NCBI GenBank assembly: GCA_900541285.1
Contig: UQJA01000021.1
Location: forward strand, 1 to 21,363
Length of the DNA: 21,363 nt
Direction of reading: 5' to 3'
From: an uncultured Collinsella sp.
GTDB lineage: Bacteria > Actinomycetota > Coriobacteriia > Coriobacteriales > Coriobacteriaceae
Shown here: piece by piece, positions 1 through 8,431 of the stretch
Numbering within the stretch: the stretch's first letter is position 1
Layout of the letters: each line of letters begins with the position of its first letter
The notes under the pieces: generated by a model
Told to the model about the DNA's origin: nothing
Database searches by the model: none
What the model saw: only the letters and a program-made list of their open reading frames with translations
Program-made: the position numbers and the translations under genes

Positions 1-220
1 CGAGCCGGCGATGGCGCTTGCCGACGACGTCGCCCGCGCCTGCCCGGCCGAGTGCTGGCTCAACCCCGTCAAGCTCATCTGCGACATGTTCAATCGCCTG
101 TATTTCTTTGAGGACCTGGGGCCGTTTGCCGTTCGCGCTGGCGCGCTGGTCCTTATGGCGCTGGTGTTTGTCGCCGCCGCTACGCTGATCTTTGGAAGGA
201 GCCGCTATGAGCACCTTTAA
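1..220 (+). CDS. ABC-2 type transporter permease, C-terminal fragment (5' end outside window)
   Basis: Only the last 72 or so residues are in the window; the frame is open from base 2 and ends at the TAA at 218-220. The fragment has a short amphipathic stretch, then one clear membrane helix (AGALVLMALVFVAAATLIFG) and a short basic cytoplasmic tail. This is how ABC-2 (ABC2_membrane_3 type) export permeases end. The stop lies 14 bases inside the next gene, which is another ABC-2 permease, so the two are almost certainly co-translated halves of one heteromeric exporter. The matching ATPase is expected upstream. Substrate cannot be told. The family call rests mostly on context, because the conserved core is missing. 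Confidence 0.7.
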   Translation, partial: EPAMALADDVARACPAECWLNPVKLICDMFNRLYFFEDLGPFAVRAGALVLMALVFVAAATLIFGRSRYEHL

Positions 221-1412
221 GACCGCGCTTCGCATGGCGCTGGCGCACCCGTTCTACCTGCTCATCTATACGGTGTTCATCTCGCTCATGGGCGTATTCA
301 TCGCGGCCTCGGTGAGCTGGAACTCGTCGCAGCTTACCGAGTACAAGCCCTACGACACCAACGTGATTGTGGTCGACCGCGACAATAGCGACCTTTCGCG
401 GGCGCTTACCAAGCATCTGAGCTCACGCTTTGACCTGGTCACGGGCGTTGGTGACGACACGTACGACCTTGCGGACGCGCTCTCCAAGAGCAACAGCGCC
501 AAGGGCAGCGCCGACTGCGTGTTTTTTATCCCGGAGGGGTTTGAGGACGACCTGATCGCGGCTGCCCGTACGGGGGAGGACCTGCCCAAGCTCGATGTGA
601 CCTACGGTGCCGGCACCATGGCGGCGGCGCTTTCGTCCGCCGAGGCCTCACGGTGGATCTCGCTCGCGGGCGCTGCGGCCGCACTTGAGCCCGCTGCCTC
701 CAACGGCGATGTTGCCAAGGCGGCCGAGCATGCCGCCGCGAAGCGTGCCGAGGTCGAGATCGAGCAGGTCAAGGTCTACTCGACTGCCGCCGCCACGCTC
801 AAGTCGTACTTTAACTTTGGTGCGTACGCGATTATCTCATCGGTCATCGTGTCGGTGGGGCTGGTGTTCTCGGGCATGAACGAGCCCGAGCGCGTGCGCC
901 GCATGGAGGCCGGCCCGGTCTCCGAGCGCCAGCGTTCGCTCGCCGTGTTCGTGGCCGCCGCCGTGCTCACCGTCTGCATTTGGCTCGTGTCGAGCATGAT
1001 GGGCGTCGTGGGCTTTGCCGGCGCGGTTGCCGAGGTCGGCGTGGGCCGTGTGTGCCTGGCGCTGGCGGCGACGTTTGCGCTGGCGTGCACGCCGCTGGCC
1101 GTTGGCTTTGCGCTTTCGAGCCTGGGTGCGCGCGAGGAGCTGCTCAACGGCGTGGGCAACTTACTCGGCATGCTCATGACGTTTTTGGGCGGCGCCTGGA
1201 TGCCGCTGTCGCTGATGGGCTCGGCCGTGCAGACGGTGGCGCACTTTGTACCGACGTTTTGGGTGAACGACGCGATTGGCAAGGCGCTCGCTTCGGATCT
1301 GACGTCCACCGTGTTGGGTGACATCGCCTGCGACCTGGGCGTCACCGTGCTCTTCGCCGTCGCCATTGCCGCCGTAGGCCTGGCCCTCTCACGCGCCAAA
1401 TCCCGCGCCTAG
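207..1412 (+). CDS. ABC-2 type transporter permease
   Basis: A 401-residue membrane protein. The ATG at 207 is chosen over an in-frame TTG at 192 because GGAAGGAG lies just before it. One helix near residues 14-37 is followed by a roughly 165-residue extracytoplasmic region rich in Ala, Asp and Glu. A cluster of about five helices (around 203-396) then forms the ABC-2 permease core, with a short basic C-terminus. This layout, first helix then large soluble domain then helices, is typical of the ABC2_membrane_3 / YhgE-like permeases that export peptides, lipids or drugs. It overlaps the preceding permease by 14 bases, implying translational coupling and a heterodimeric transporter. No ATPase of this system is in the window; the next ATPase has its own FtsX partner. 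The substrate is unknown. Confidence 0.85.
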   Translation: MSTFKTALRMALAHPFYLLIYTVFISLMGVFIAASVSWNSSQLTEYKPYDTNVIVVDRDNSDLSRALTKHLSSRFDLVTGVGDDTYDLADALSKSNSAKGSADCVFFIPEGFEDDLIAAARTGEDLPKLDVTYGAGTMAAALSSAEASRWISLAGAAAALEPAASNGDVAKAAEHAAAKRAEVEIEQVKVYSTAAATLKSYFNFGAYAIISSVIVSVGLVFSGMNEPERVRRMEAGPVSERQRSLAVFVAAAVLTVCIWLVSSMMGVVGFAGAVAEVGVGRVCLALAATFALACTPLAVGFALSSLGAREELLNGVGNLLGMLMTFLGGAWMPLSLMGSAVQTVAHFVPTFWVNDAIGKALASDLTSTVLGDIACDLGVTVLFAVAIAAVGLALSRAKSRA

Positions 1413-1505
1413 TCTGAAATAAATCCTAGGCCTCGCCCCAAAATAGTTCGCCAAGGTTTACTATTACGTTCATAAAGTAGTACTAGGCTAACAATGGGGG
1501 ATACC

Positions 1506-2219
<714 letters not shown>

Positions 2220-2227
2220 GCGGCGCC

Positions 2228-4873
2228 ATGACACCTCTCGCAAAACGTCTCCCGCGCGAGCTGCGCCGCAATATCGGCAAGTACCTGGGCATCTTTTTGC
2301 TTATGTGCGGAAGCATCGCCCTTACCTCGGGCTTTTTGCTCGCGGCGCATTCCATCGGTTGCCTTATCGACGACATGCGCGACGACTACACGATTGAGGA
2401 CGGCCGCGTGACCACCTCCTTCGAGGCCACCGACGATCAACTCAAGGCCGCCGAGGATGCAGCCGGCGACGTCGGCGGCGTCACGCTCTACAAGAATTTC
2501 TCCATCGACGCCATCATCAAAAAGACCGCCGGCGACGACGGCACCAAGCGCACGCTGCGCACCTACACGCACCGCACCAAGGTCGATATCGCGTCCTACT
2601 GTGAGGGCAGGCAGCCCAAGACGGACGATGAGGTGGCCATCGACCGTGTCTTTGCCACCAACAACGACCTTGCCGTGGGCGATAAGGTTGAGCTTGAGGG
2701 CCGCACCTACATCATCTGCGGCATCATGACCCAGCCCGATAGCCAGGCGCTGTTCCTCAACAATTCGGACTTTACGGTGAACACCATCACCTATGGCGTG
2801 GCCGAGGTCACCGACGCCGGCTTTGCCGCGCTCGAGGATGCCGGTGGCGCACCCGCCTACACCTACTCCTTCACCTTTACCGATCGCGACCTCCCCACCG
2901 CGGACCGCATCGACGCCGAGCAAGATATGGTCGAGGCACTGACCGACGCCGATGCGCGCGTGGACGATCTGATCGACGCCGATTCCAATCAGGGCATTGG
3001 CTATGCGCGCGACGATGTGGACGGCGACTCCATGATGTGGACGACGCTGCTCGATATCATCATCGTGATCATGGCGTTTGTCTTTGTGGTCCTAACCGAC
3101 GCCACCATCGAGGAGGAGAGCGCCATCATCGGCACGCTGCTCGCCAGCGGCTATCGTCGACGCGAGATCGTGCTTCACTACCTGGCGCTTCCCGCCATCG
3201 TGGGCGTGGTCGCGGCGCTTTTGGGCACTGCGCTCGGCGTTGTGTTCTTTACCGAGCCCATGCGCAGCCTCTATTACGGTTCGTACAGCCTGCCGCCCTT
3301 CCAGGTGTACTGGAGCTGGGAGATTTTTGTGAAGTGCGCCGTGGTTCCCGCCGTCGCGCTCATCCTCATCACGCTGGTGGGTCTGCTTCGCAAGATGGGC
3401 AAGACGCCGTTGCAGTTCCTTCGTCACGAGGCGAGCGGCAAATCGGGCACCAAGCGCGGCCTGCAGCTGCCGGAGCGCATGGGTTTTGTTTCCCGCTTCC
3501 GCCTGCGTATCTTCCTGCGCAACCTGGGCAATTTCGCCACGCTCTTCGTGGGCATTGCGTTTGCCTCGCTGCTACTGCTCTTTGGCCTGGCGATTCTGCC
3601 CACGATGACGCACTACGCGGACAACCTCGAGACAAGCCTGGTCGCCGAGCACCAGTACACGCTCAAGGCGCCGCTGGAGCTCGAGGGCACTGCCGAGGAG
3701 CGCGAGCAGTGGTCGGCACTCGAGCGCTTGCAGTCGGTTGACGGCGCGCTGCTTTCTGCCGCTCAAGATGCGGACGACGAGCTTGACGACGCGGTCGATG
3801 CCGCGACCAGCTCTCCGTCTGCCGAGAGCCTGGTCGCGGCGCAGGACGCGCTCGCCAAGGTCCAGGACAAGAAGGATGCGCTCTACGCGCGCCTTGACGA
3901 TCTTGCCGATGCCCTCGGCTGCAACCGCGATGAGGCCATCGACCTGATCGACAAGGCCTCTAAGATCGACACCGACAACGACGATATCCACCCGGTCAAT
4001 ACGACCGACAACGGCGCGGGCGCAATTGCACAGGCCGAGAAATACGCCATCTACCAGTTGCAATACGATCGCGGCGATGGAAATGGCGAGGAGACGATTT
4101 CCGTCTACGGCATTTCATCCAATTCGCGCTATTGGAAAGACCTCAACGTCGGCGACGGCCGTGTCGTCTTTGGCGGCGGCCTACTCGACAAGTTTGGCTG
4201 GAACGAGGGGCAGGAGGTTAAGCTTCGCGACAAGTACGAGGGCAAGAATTATTCCCTTGAGTACGCGGGCAAGGACTGTGCCTGGGGCTCCAAGTCGGAC
4301 ATGAATATCTATATGAGTATCGACGACTTTAACGAGCTGTTCGGCAACGACGCTGCCTACTTTAACGGCTATGTGAGCGACGAGAAGCTCGACCTCGATG
4401 CTCGTTACTTTGCCGGCGACACCACGCCCGACGACATGCGCGCCGTGGGCGACCAGTTCATCGGCATGATGAGCAAAATGATCGGCATGATGGTTGGCCT
4501 CGCGGTGTTTATCTTCCTGCTGTTTATGTACCTGCTGACCAAGGCTGTGATCGACCACAGCGCCCGGTCGATTAGCTACATGAAGGTCTTTGGCTATCGC
4601 GATAGCGAGATCTCGCATCTGTACATCCGCTCGATCACGCTGTGCGTGGCGGCGTCGCTCGTGCTGAGCCTGCCGGTCATTATTGGCTCGCTCACGGCCA
4701 TCTTCCGCTCGATGCTGCTCGCCTACAACGGCAATATCGAGATCTACGTGCCCGCTTGGTCCATGGCGGCGTGCGTGGGCATTGGCTTTGTGACCTACCT
4801 GGTCGTGGCGCTGCTGCACACGCGCTCCATCAAGCGCGTGAGCCTCTCCGAGGCGCTGAAGGTCCAGGAATAG
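2228..4873 (+). CDS. FtsX-like ABC transporter permease with large extracytoplasmic domains
   Basis: An 881-residue permease and partner of the preceding ATPase. A basic N-terminus precedes helix 1 (about 18-40). A roughly 225-residue extracytoplasmic domain is followed by the first FtsX module (about 268-400, three or more helices). A further helix lies near 430-460. The second extracytoplasmic domain is roughly 290 residues, acidic, and contains a heptad-rich helical stretch near 485-580. The final FtsX module covers about 748-881 and ends in the usual basic SEALKVQE-like tail. Two FtsX modules place it in the large permease class that acts as a mechanotransmitter or lipid/peptide exporter rather than a conventional pore. 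The ATG at 2228 is used; an in-frame TTG at 2213 would overlap the ATPase. The substrate is unknown; lipoprotein, bacteriocin-resistance and cell-wall hydrolase control roles all exist in the family. Confidence 0.9.
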   Translation: MTPLAKRLPRELRRNIGKYLGIFLLMCGSIALTSGFLLAAHSIGCLIDDMRDDYTIEDGRVTTSFEATDDQLKAAEDAAGDVGGVTLYKNFSIDAIIKKTAGDDGTKRTLRTYTHRTKVDIASYCEGRQPKTDDEVAIDRVFATNNDLAVGDKVELEGRTYIICGIMTQPDSQALFLNNSDFTVNTITYGVAEVTDAGFAALEDAGGAPAYTYSFTFTDRDLPTADRIDAEQDMVEALTDADARVDDLIDADSNQGIGYARDDVDGDSMMWTTLLDIIIVIMAFVFVVLTDATIEEESAIIGTLLASGYRRREIVLHYLALPAIVGVVAALLGTALGVVFFTEPMRSLYYGSYSLPPFQVYWSWEIFVKCAVVPAVALILITLVGLLRKMGKTPLQFLRHEASGKSGTKRGLQLPERMGFVSRFRLRIFLRNLGNFATLFVGIAFASLLLLFGLAILPTMTHYADNLETSLVAEHQYTLKAPLELEGTAEEREQWSALERLQSVDGALLSAAQDADDELDDAVDAATSSPSAESLVAAQDALAKVQDKKDALYARLDDLADALGCNRDEAIDLIDKASKIDTDNDDIHPVNTTDNGAGAIAQAEKYAIYQLQYDRGDGNGEETISVYGISSNSRYWKDLNVGDGRVVFGGGLLDKFGWNEGQEVKLRDKYEGKNYSLEYAGKDCAWGSKSDMNIYMSIDDFNELFGNDAAYFNGYVSDEKLDLDARYFAGDTTPDDMRAVGDQFIGMMSKMIGMMVGLAVFIFLLFMYLLTKAVIDHSARSISYMKVFGYRDSEISHLYIRSITLCVAASLVLSLPVIIGSLTAIFRSMLLAYNGNIEIYVPAWSMAACVGIGFVTYLVVALLHTRSIKRVSLSEALKVQE

Positions 4874-4886
4874 AGAACCGCCCGCA

Positions 4887-4926
4887 CGCGGGGCACGAAC
4901 CGAAGGAAGGGTGTCCCCGCGTTATT
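4887..4926 (+). terminator. Likely rho-independent terminator of the ABC transporter operon
   Basis: CGCGGGGCAC (4887-4896) pairs with GTGTCCCCGCG (4911-4921, one bulged T), with a 14-base loop, and is followed by the T-rich TTATTT. It begins 13 bases after the FtsX stop. The T tract is short, so efficiency is uncertain. Confidence 0.55.
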
Positions 4927-4991
4927 TGCCCGCCAGGCCCGACGTGGGCAAACGCGCGCAACGTCAGACTTCCCCGAACAGAAGGAGACCC

Positions 4992-5636
4992 ATGGCAAGA
5001 TCGGCAGAGGAGCTCAAGCAGCTCTCCATCAAGGAGTTCACCGAGGCGGCAAAGGTCTACGAATCCGGCCATGCCGGCATTTACGAGATGTGCAAGGACG
5101 ACTATCCGCAAATGCTCGAGGAGCTTGAGCTCGAACCGTTCGAGGACGCGCTCGACGTGGGCTGTGGAACCGGAGCCGTCCTAGAACTGCTCCACGCCCG
5201 GTACCCCAGCAAGCACTTGACTGGACTCGACCTCACACCTGGGATGATCGACGTCGCCCGGGCAAAGCAGCTCGATAACGTCAGCTTTGTCGTCGGAGAC
5301 GCGGAGGCACTGCCCTTCGAGCCCCGGAGCTTCGACGCCGTGCTCTGCTCCAACAGCTTCCACCACTACCCGCATCCGGAGAGGTTTTTCGCCGAGGTGG
5401 TACGCGTCCTTCGGCCCGGCGGGCGACTGGTCCTTCGCGACTACACCTCGAACGATGTCGCGGTCTGGCTCATGAACAACATCGAGCTACCGCTGGCACG
5501 CCTCTTAGGCCATGGCGACGTGCGCATCCTCAAGCTGTCCGAGCTACGCGCGCTCGTCGAGGAATCCGGGCTCACCCCGCTCAAGCTCGAGGCACAGAAG
5601 GGATTCCGCGCGCATCTGGTCGCGCGAAAGGGCTAG
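4992..5636 (+). CDS. Class I SAM-dependent methyltransferase
   Basis: A 214-residue soluble protein with the Methyltransf_11 fold. It has the SAM-binding loop LDVGCGTG (54-61), an acidic residue at the end of strand 2 (GLDLTPGM, D80), GDAEALPF near 102-109, then the post-motif strand DAVLCSNSFHHY and the VLRPGGRLVLRDY motif. The acceptor cannot be predicted; UbiE/menaquinone-like and small-molecule or antibiotic-modifying relatives share these motifs. The ATG at 4992 is chosen because GAAGGAG lies 5-6 bases upstream; an earlier in-frame ATG at 4911 falls inside the terminator hairpin. It stands alone between a terminator and a repeat-rich spacer. The stop overlaps a short CTAGCG/CGCTAG hairpin (5633-5649) that lacks a T tract. 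Confidence 0.9.
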   Translation: MARSAEELKQLSIKEFTEAAKVYESGHAGIYEMCKDDYPQMLEELELEPFEDALDVGCGTGAVLELLHARYPSKHLTGLDLTPGMIDVARAKQLDNVSFVVGDAEALPFEPRSFDAVLCSNSFHHYPHPERFFAEVVRVLRPGGRLVLRDYTSNDVAVWLMNNIELPLARLLGHGDVRILKLSELRALVEESGLTPLKLEAQKGFRAHLVARKG

Positions 5637-5797
5637 CGGTCCGCGCTAGGACGCTCCGTCACGCCAGGGCACGCCGTCAACGCCGCCACACCGGGGCACG
5701 CCATCAAACCAGATTGTGGCCACGCCAGAACGCGCCGCCAAACCAAGGCGCACCGCCACAAACGTGACGGCGCGTCCCTAGCTGCCAGGTGGCGAGG

Positions 5798-5826
5798 CAC
5801 TCATTTAAGTCCGTCCCCAATGAGTG
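5798..5826. repeat. Hairpin repeat element, copy A
   Basis: CACTCATT (5798-5805) pairs perfectly with AATGAGTG (5819-5826) around the 13-base loop TAAGTCCGTCCCC. Copy B, 6 bases further on, has the same loop with a single change. The second stem base pair differs between the copies but pairing is kept, which is evidence that the hairpin itself is conserved. Related cores occur at 14204 and 18142. Confidence 0.65.
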
Positions 5827-5831
5827 GTTTC

Positions 5832-5858
5832 AGTCATTTAAGTCTGTCCCCAATGACT
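5832..5858. repeat. Hairpin repeat element, copy B
   Basis: AGTCATT (5832-5838) pairs with AATGACT (5852-5858) around the loop TAAGTCTGTCCCC. Compared with copy A the stem has C-to-G matched by G-to-C on the other side, a compensatory change. There is no T tract after either arm, so a terminator is unlikely. Confidence 0.65.
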
Positions 5859-5869
5859 AGGTGCCGTAC

Positions 5870-5900
5870 TTGACTTTAACTCTGCTTTAACTGGTACCAT
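5870..5900 (+). promoter_or_regulatory. Candidate sigma-70 type promoter of the DUF362 gene
   Basis: TTGACT at 5870-5875 and TACCAT at 5895-5900, preceded by TG at 5892-5893 (extended -10). Spacing of 19 is longer than ideal, but the extended -10 can compensate. It lies in the AT-rich stretch about 45 bases before the start codon. Confidence 0.45.
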
Positions 5901-5942
5901 CCTCTATGTCTGTAACGCCATATAGACCGAGGGGATAGATCT

Positions 5943-7148
5943 ATGACCGCAACTGCACCAGCAGCACCCGCTAAGGTGTACTTCACCAACCTGCGCACGC
6001 ATGCTCGCGAGAGCCAGCTCGACAAGCTCAAGCGCCTCATCCGTCACGCCGGAATTGAGCAGATCGACTTTGAGAACAAGTTCGTCGCCATCAAGATTCA
6101 CTTTGGCGAGCTGGGCAACCTGAGCTTTTTGCGCCCCAACTACGCCCGCGCCGTCGCGGATGTCGTGAAGGAGCTGGGCGGCAAGCCCTTCCTCACCGAC
6201 TGCAATACGCTCTATGTGGGTAGCCGCAAAAACGCGCTTGAGCACATCGACACCGCCTACCAGAACGGCTTTACCCCGTATGCCACGGGTTGCCAGATCA
6301 TCATCGCCGACGGCCTCAAGGGCACCGACGAGGCGCTCGTCCCGGTCGAGGGTGGCGAGTACGTGCGCGAGGCCAAGATCGGTCAGGCGCTCATGGATGC
6401 CGATATCGTGATCAGCCTCACCCACTTTAAGGGCCATGAGCAGGCCGGTTTTGGCGGCGCCATGAAGAATCTGGGCATGGGAGGCGGCAGCCGCGCCGGC
6501 AAGATGGAGCAGCATGCCGCCGGCAAGCCGAACGTCTCGACCGAGCACTGCGTTGGCTGCCGTGCCTGCGAAAAGATCTGCGCGCACAACGCTGTCTCGT
6601 TCACCGACACCCGCGAGCGCGAGCTTGCCAACGGCAACACCCGCACGGTCCACGTCGCTGCCATCGACCACGATCGCTGCGTGGGCTGCGGACGCTGCAT
6701 TGCGGCATGCAACCAGGACTGCATCAAGCCCGGCTATGACGCCGCGGCCGACGTGCTCAACTGCAAGATCGCCGAGTATACGAAGGCCGTTGTCGACGGC
6801 CGCCCGAGCTTCCACATCTCGCTTGCCATGGATATCAGCCCCAACTGCGATTGCCATCCCGAAAACGATACGCCTATCGTCAACGACATCGGCATGTTTG
6901 CGAGCTTTGACCCGGTCGCCATCGACCAGGCCTGTGCCGATGCCGTCATGGCATCCGAGCCGCTGCCCAACACCGAGCTCACCGACAGCGCCGCCAAGAT
7001 GGAGCATAACCACGAGCATCTGGAGGGCGAGCAGGCGCACGACCCCTTCTGCATCACGCATCCCGATACCGATTGGCGCGCATGCATCGCGCACGCCGAG
7101 AAGATCGGCCTGGGCACGAGCGAGTATGAGCTCATCGAGGTCAAGTAG
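5943..7148 (+). CDS. DUF362 domain protein with two [4Fe-4S] ferredoxin motifs
   Basis: A 401-residue cytoplasmic protein. The N-terminal two-thirds is the DUF362 fold (VYFTNLRTHARES, IKIHFGELGNLSFLRP, PFLTDCNTLYVGSR, ISLTHFKGHEQAGFGGAMKN). Inserted in it is a bacterial ferredoxin-like pair of clusters: C203-x2-C206-x2-C209-x3-C213 and C246-x2-C249-x2-C252-x3-C256, the second continuing NQDCIKP. A His/Cys-rich stretch (CDCHPEND) and an acidic C-terminus follow. The architecture is that of the widespread but uncharacterised 4Fe-4S DUF362 proteins of anaerobes, presumed to be redox or metal-handling proteins; the true reaction is unknown. The ATG at 5943 follows GAGGGGATAGATCT. The gene is monocistronic: promoter in the spacer before it and a strong terminator after it. 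Confidence 0.92.
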   Translation: MTATAPAAPAKVYFTNLRTHARESQLDKLKRLIRHAGIEQIDFENKFVAIKIHFGELGNLSFLRPNYARAVADVVKELGGKPFLTDCNTLYVGSRKNALEHIDTAYQNGFTPYATGCQIIIADGLKGTDEALVPVEGGEYVREAKIGQALMDADIVISLTHFKGHEQAGFGGAMKNLGMGGGSRAGKMEQHAAGKPNVSTEHCVGCRACEKICAHNAVSFTDTRERELANGNTRTVHVAAIDHDRCVGCGRCIAACNQDCIKPGYDAAADVLNCKIAEYTKAVVDGRPSFHISLAMDISPNCDCHPENDTPIVNDIGMFASFDPVAIDQACADAVMASEPLPNTELTDSAAKMEHNHEHLEGEQAHDPFCITHPDTDWRACIAHAEKIGLGTSEYELIEVK

Positions 7149-7195
7149 CGCCTAGCCATTGGACATATCAAGCGCTTTTGGAGCGCAACGTTAGC

Positions 7196-7235
7196 AAAAG
7201 CCGCCCGTGAGCACAGTGCCTACGGGCGGCTTTTT
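7196..7235 (+). terminator. Strong rho-independent terminator, possibly bidirectional
   Basis: AAAAGCCGCCCGT (7196-7208) pairs perfectly with ACGGGCGGCTTTT (7222-7234), and the T run reaches 7235. It ends the DUF362 transcript. Read on the minus strand the hairpin also ends in TTTT, so it may stop the convergent hydrolase transcript too. Confidence 0.9.
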
Positions 7236-7279
7236 GGAAGTGCTAGGGGGTCAGATAGACCAGTAAACCGTCCTATTTC

Positions 7280-8245
7280 CTAAAAATACTCGTCGAGGAA
7301 GTTGTCGACTGTGTTCCAGTAGAGCTCGGGGTCAACTTGCGCACTCTTGGCGTGGATGGCGCCATGGATAGTGAGCTTTTGCTTGACCTTGCTGGCGCAC
7401 GCCTCGTAGTTTTGGTCGAGCATGCTGTACGGCACAAAGGTGTCTTGGTCGCCGTGGATAAACAGCATGGGAACCGTCGCGTGTTTGAGTTGCTCCACAC
7501 TGCTCGCCTTATGAAAGTCGTAGCCCGCGCGCACGTTGCACACCAAGTTTGCTACATCGAGCAAGGGAAAGCTGGGCAGGCCGAACACGTCCTTGAGCTG
7601 CAGGGAAAACTCGTCCCAAACACTCGTATAACCGCAGTCCTCGATAATGCATTTCACGTTTGCGGGCAGAGACTCCCCCGCGACGTTCATGGCGGTTGCC
7701 GCACCCATCGACTCGCCAAAGACCAGGATGCGCGCCTCGGGGTCAGCCTGAACGATTTGCTCGATCCATGCGACGATGTCGAGGCGCTCGGGCCAGCCCA
7801 TGCCGATATAGTCGCCGCCGGAGCGCTCGTGGGCGCGGGCGGCGGGTGCGAGTACGTTCATGCCGCGGTCGTGGAATCGCTTGACGTATCGGGCCATACC
7901 GATAGGCTCGTTGGTATATCCATGCAGGCAGACGGCGTAGTCGTGTGTGCTCTCCGACGCAGCAAAATACCAGGCGGCGAGCTCAGTCCCGTCGTCCGCG
8001 GTGAGGCTGCTGCTCTCGCGGTTCTCTTTAAACCACGCCCGTGCCTCGCCCTCCTCGGCATCCATCTGCTCGCCCTTTTCGGCGTCCCTGCCGTCCTGCA
8101 TCATCTTCATGGTGTATGGCGCGCGGGGATTCAGCGCGAAGTCAAACAGAAAGTTGCCGGCAAACCCCAGCAGCGCGACAACGAGCACCAGCGCAACGAC
8201 GCCGGCTATCTTGAGCTTTCGATGGGAACGTGCGTTTTGAGACAT
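7280..8245 (-). CDS. Membrane-anchored alpha/beta hydrolase
   Basis: A 321-residue protein. A basic N-terminus and one hydrophobic helix (residues 12-37) suggest a signal anchor with the catalytic domain outside the membrane. The hydrolase core shows the oxyanion-side motif HGYT (108-111), the nucleophile elbow G-E-S-M-G with S179, the acid D268 in HGDQD, and H298 in GAIHAKS, a complete Ser-Asp-His triad in the expected order. It resembles the YjfP/BD-FAE-like 'alpha/beta hydrolase with signal anchor' proteins of Gram-positives; the substrate could be an ester, peptide or acyl group. The ribosome site GGAAAG lies 10 bases before ATG. It is divergent from the hemolysin-III gene, and its promoter carries two operator-like palindromes (8265-8280, 8310-8325). 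Confidence 0.9.
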   Translation of the reverse strand: MSQNARSHRKLKIAGVVALVLVVALLGFAGNFLFDFALNPRAPYTMKMMQDGRDAEKGEQMDAEEGEARAWFKENRESSSLTADDGTELAAWYFAASESTHDYAVCLHGYTNEPIGMARYVKRFHDRGMNVLAPAARAHERSGGDYIGMGWPERLDIVAWIEQIVQADPEARILVFGESMGAATAMNVAGESLPANVKCIIEDCGYTSVWDEFSLQLKDVFGLPSFPLLDVANLVCNVRAGYDFHKASSVEQLKHATVPMLFIHGDQDTFVPYSMLDQNYEACASKVKQKLTIHGAIHAKSAQVDPELYWNTVDNFLDEYF

Positions 8246-8264
8246 AAGAAGCTTTCCTATAAGA

Positions 8265-8280
8265 TGTTAATACATCAACA
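8265..8280. promoter_or_regulatory. Operator-like palindrome, proximal copy
   Basis: TGTTAATACATCAACA is a near-perfect 16-bp palindrome just downstream of the predicted hydrolase transcription start. It matches the distal copy at 8310-8325 at 12 of 16 positions, all four differences being transitions. The consensus TGTTRAYRYRTYAACA looks like a binding site for a dimeric repressor; the regulator is not in the window. Confidence 0.5.
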
Positions 8281-8294
8281 ATTAATGCAAGCGC

Positions 8295-8324
8295 ATTATG
8301 GACGTTCGCCGTTGATGCGTCAAC
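8295..8324 (-). promoter_or_regulatory. Promoter of the alpha/beta hydrolase gene
   Basis: On the minus strand, TTGACG (8324 to 8319), an 18-base spacer, and CATAAT (8300 to 8295). Transcription would start near 8288, about 40 bases before the start codon. The -35 box lies inside one palindrome, and the other palindrome lies just after the predicted start point. Confidence 0.6.
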
Positions 8325-8325
8325 A
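8310..8325. promoter_or_regulatory. Operator-like palindrome, distal copy over the -35 box
   Basis: CGTTGATGCGTCAACA contains the perfect palindrome GTTGA-TGCG-TCAAC, except for the symmetric centre, and covers the minus-strand -35 hexamer TTGACG. Centre-to-centre distance to the proximal copy is 45 bp, a little over four helical turns. Confidence 0.5.
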
Positions 8326-8366
8326 GGCAAAGAATGGGTAAACAAAGGATCACGTATGGTGCAAAT

Positions 8367-8396
8367 TTCGCACGTACCTAGACGCTTTGATATAGT
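8367..8396 (+). promoter_or_regulatory. Promoter of the hemolysin-III family gene
   Basis: TATAGT at 8391-8396 is preceded by TG at 8388-8389 (extended -10). TTCGCA at 8367-8372 is a weak -35 with an 18-base spacer. It sits 36 bases before the start codon, pointing away from the hydrolase promoter. Confidence 0.5.
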
Positions 8397-8431
8397 GTTG
8401 AGAACTCTTTACGTTGGAGGATGTAACCGGC

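Larger units (their letters stand above)
5637..5942. other. Repeat-rich intergenic region (306 bases)
   Basis: No credible gene is seen. From about 5658 to 5770 there is a degenerate run of units built on (A)CGCC-TCAA-like sequence, e.g. ACGCCGTCAA at 5671 and ACGCCATCAAACCAG at 5698. A weak 6-bp hairpin (CGCCAC 5754-5759 with GTGGCG 5789-5794) comes next. Two tandem co-varying hairpins (5798-5826, 5832-5858) and then the promoter of the DUF362 gene follow. The last 75 bases are much more AT-rich than the rest. Confidence 0.6.

Noticed and set aside
1494..1496. ATG at 1494 as the start of the ABC ATPase
   Set aside because: No ribosome site precedes it; GGGGGA directly before ATG 1506 fits initiation there.
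5798..5858. The two tandem repeats as a minimal CRISPR array
   Set aside because: Only two short units, a 5-6 base gap instead of a spacer, and no cas genes; the units differ in a compensatory way that fits hairpins.
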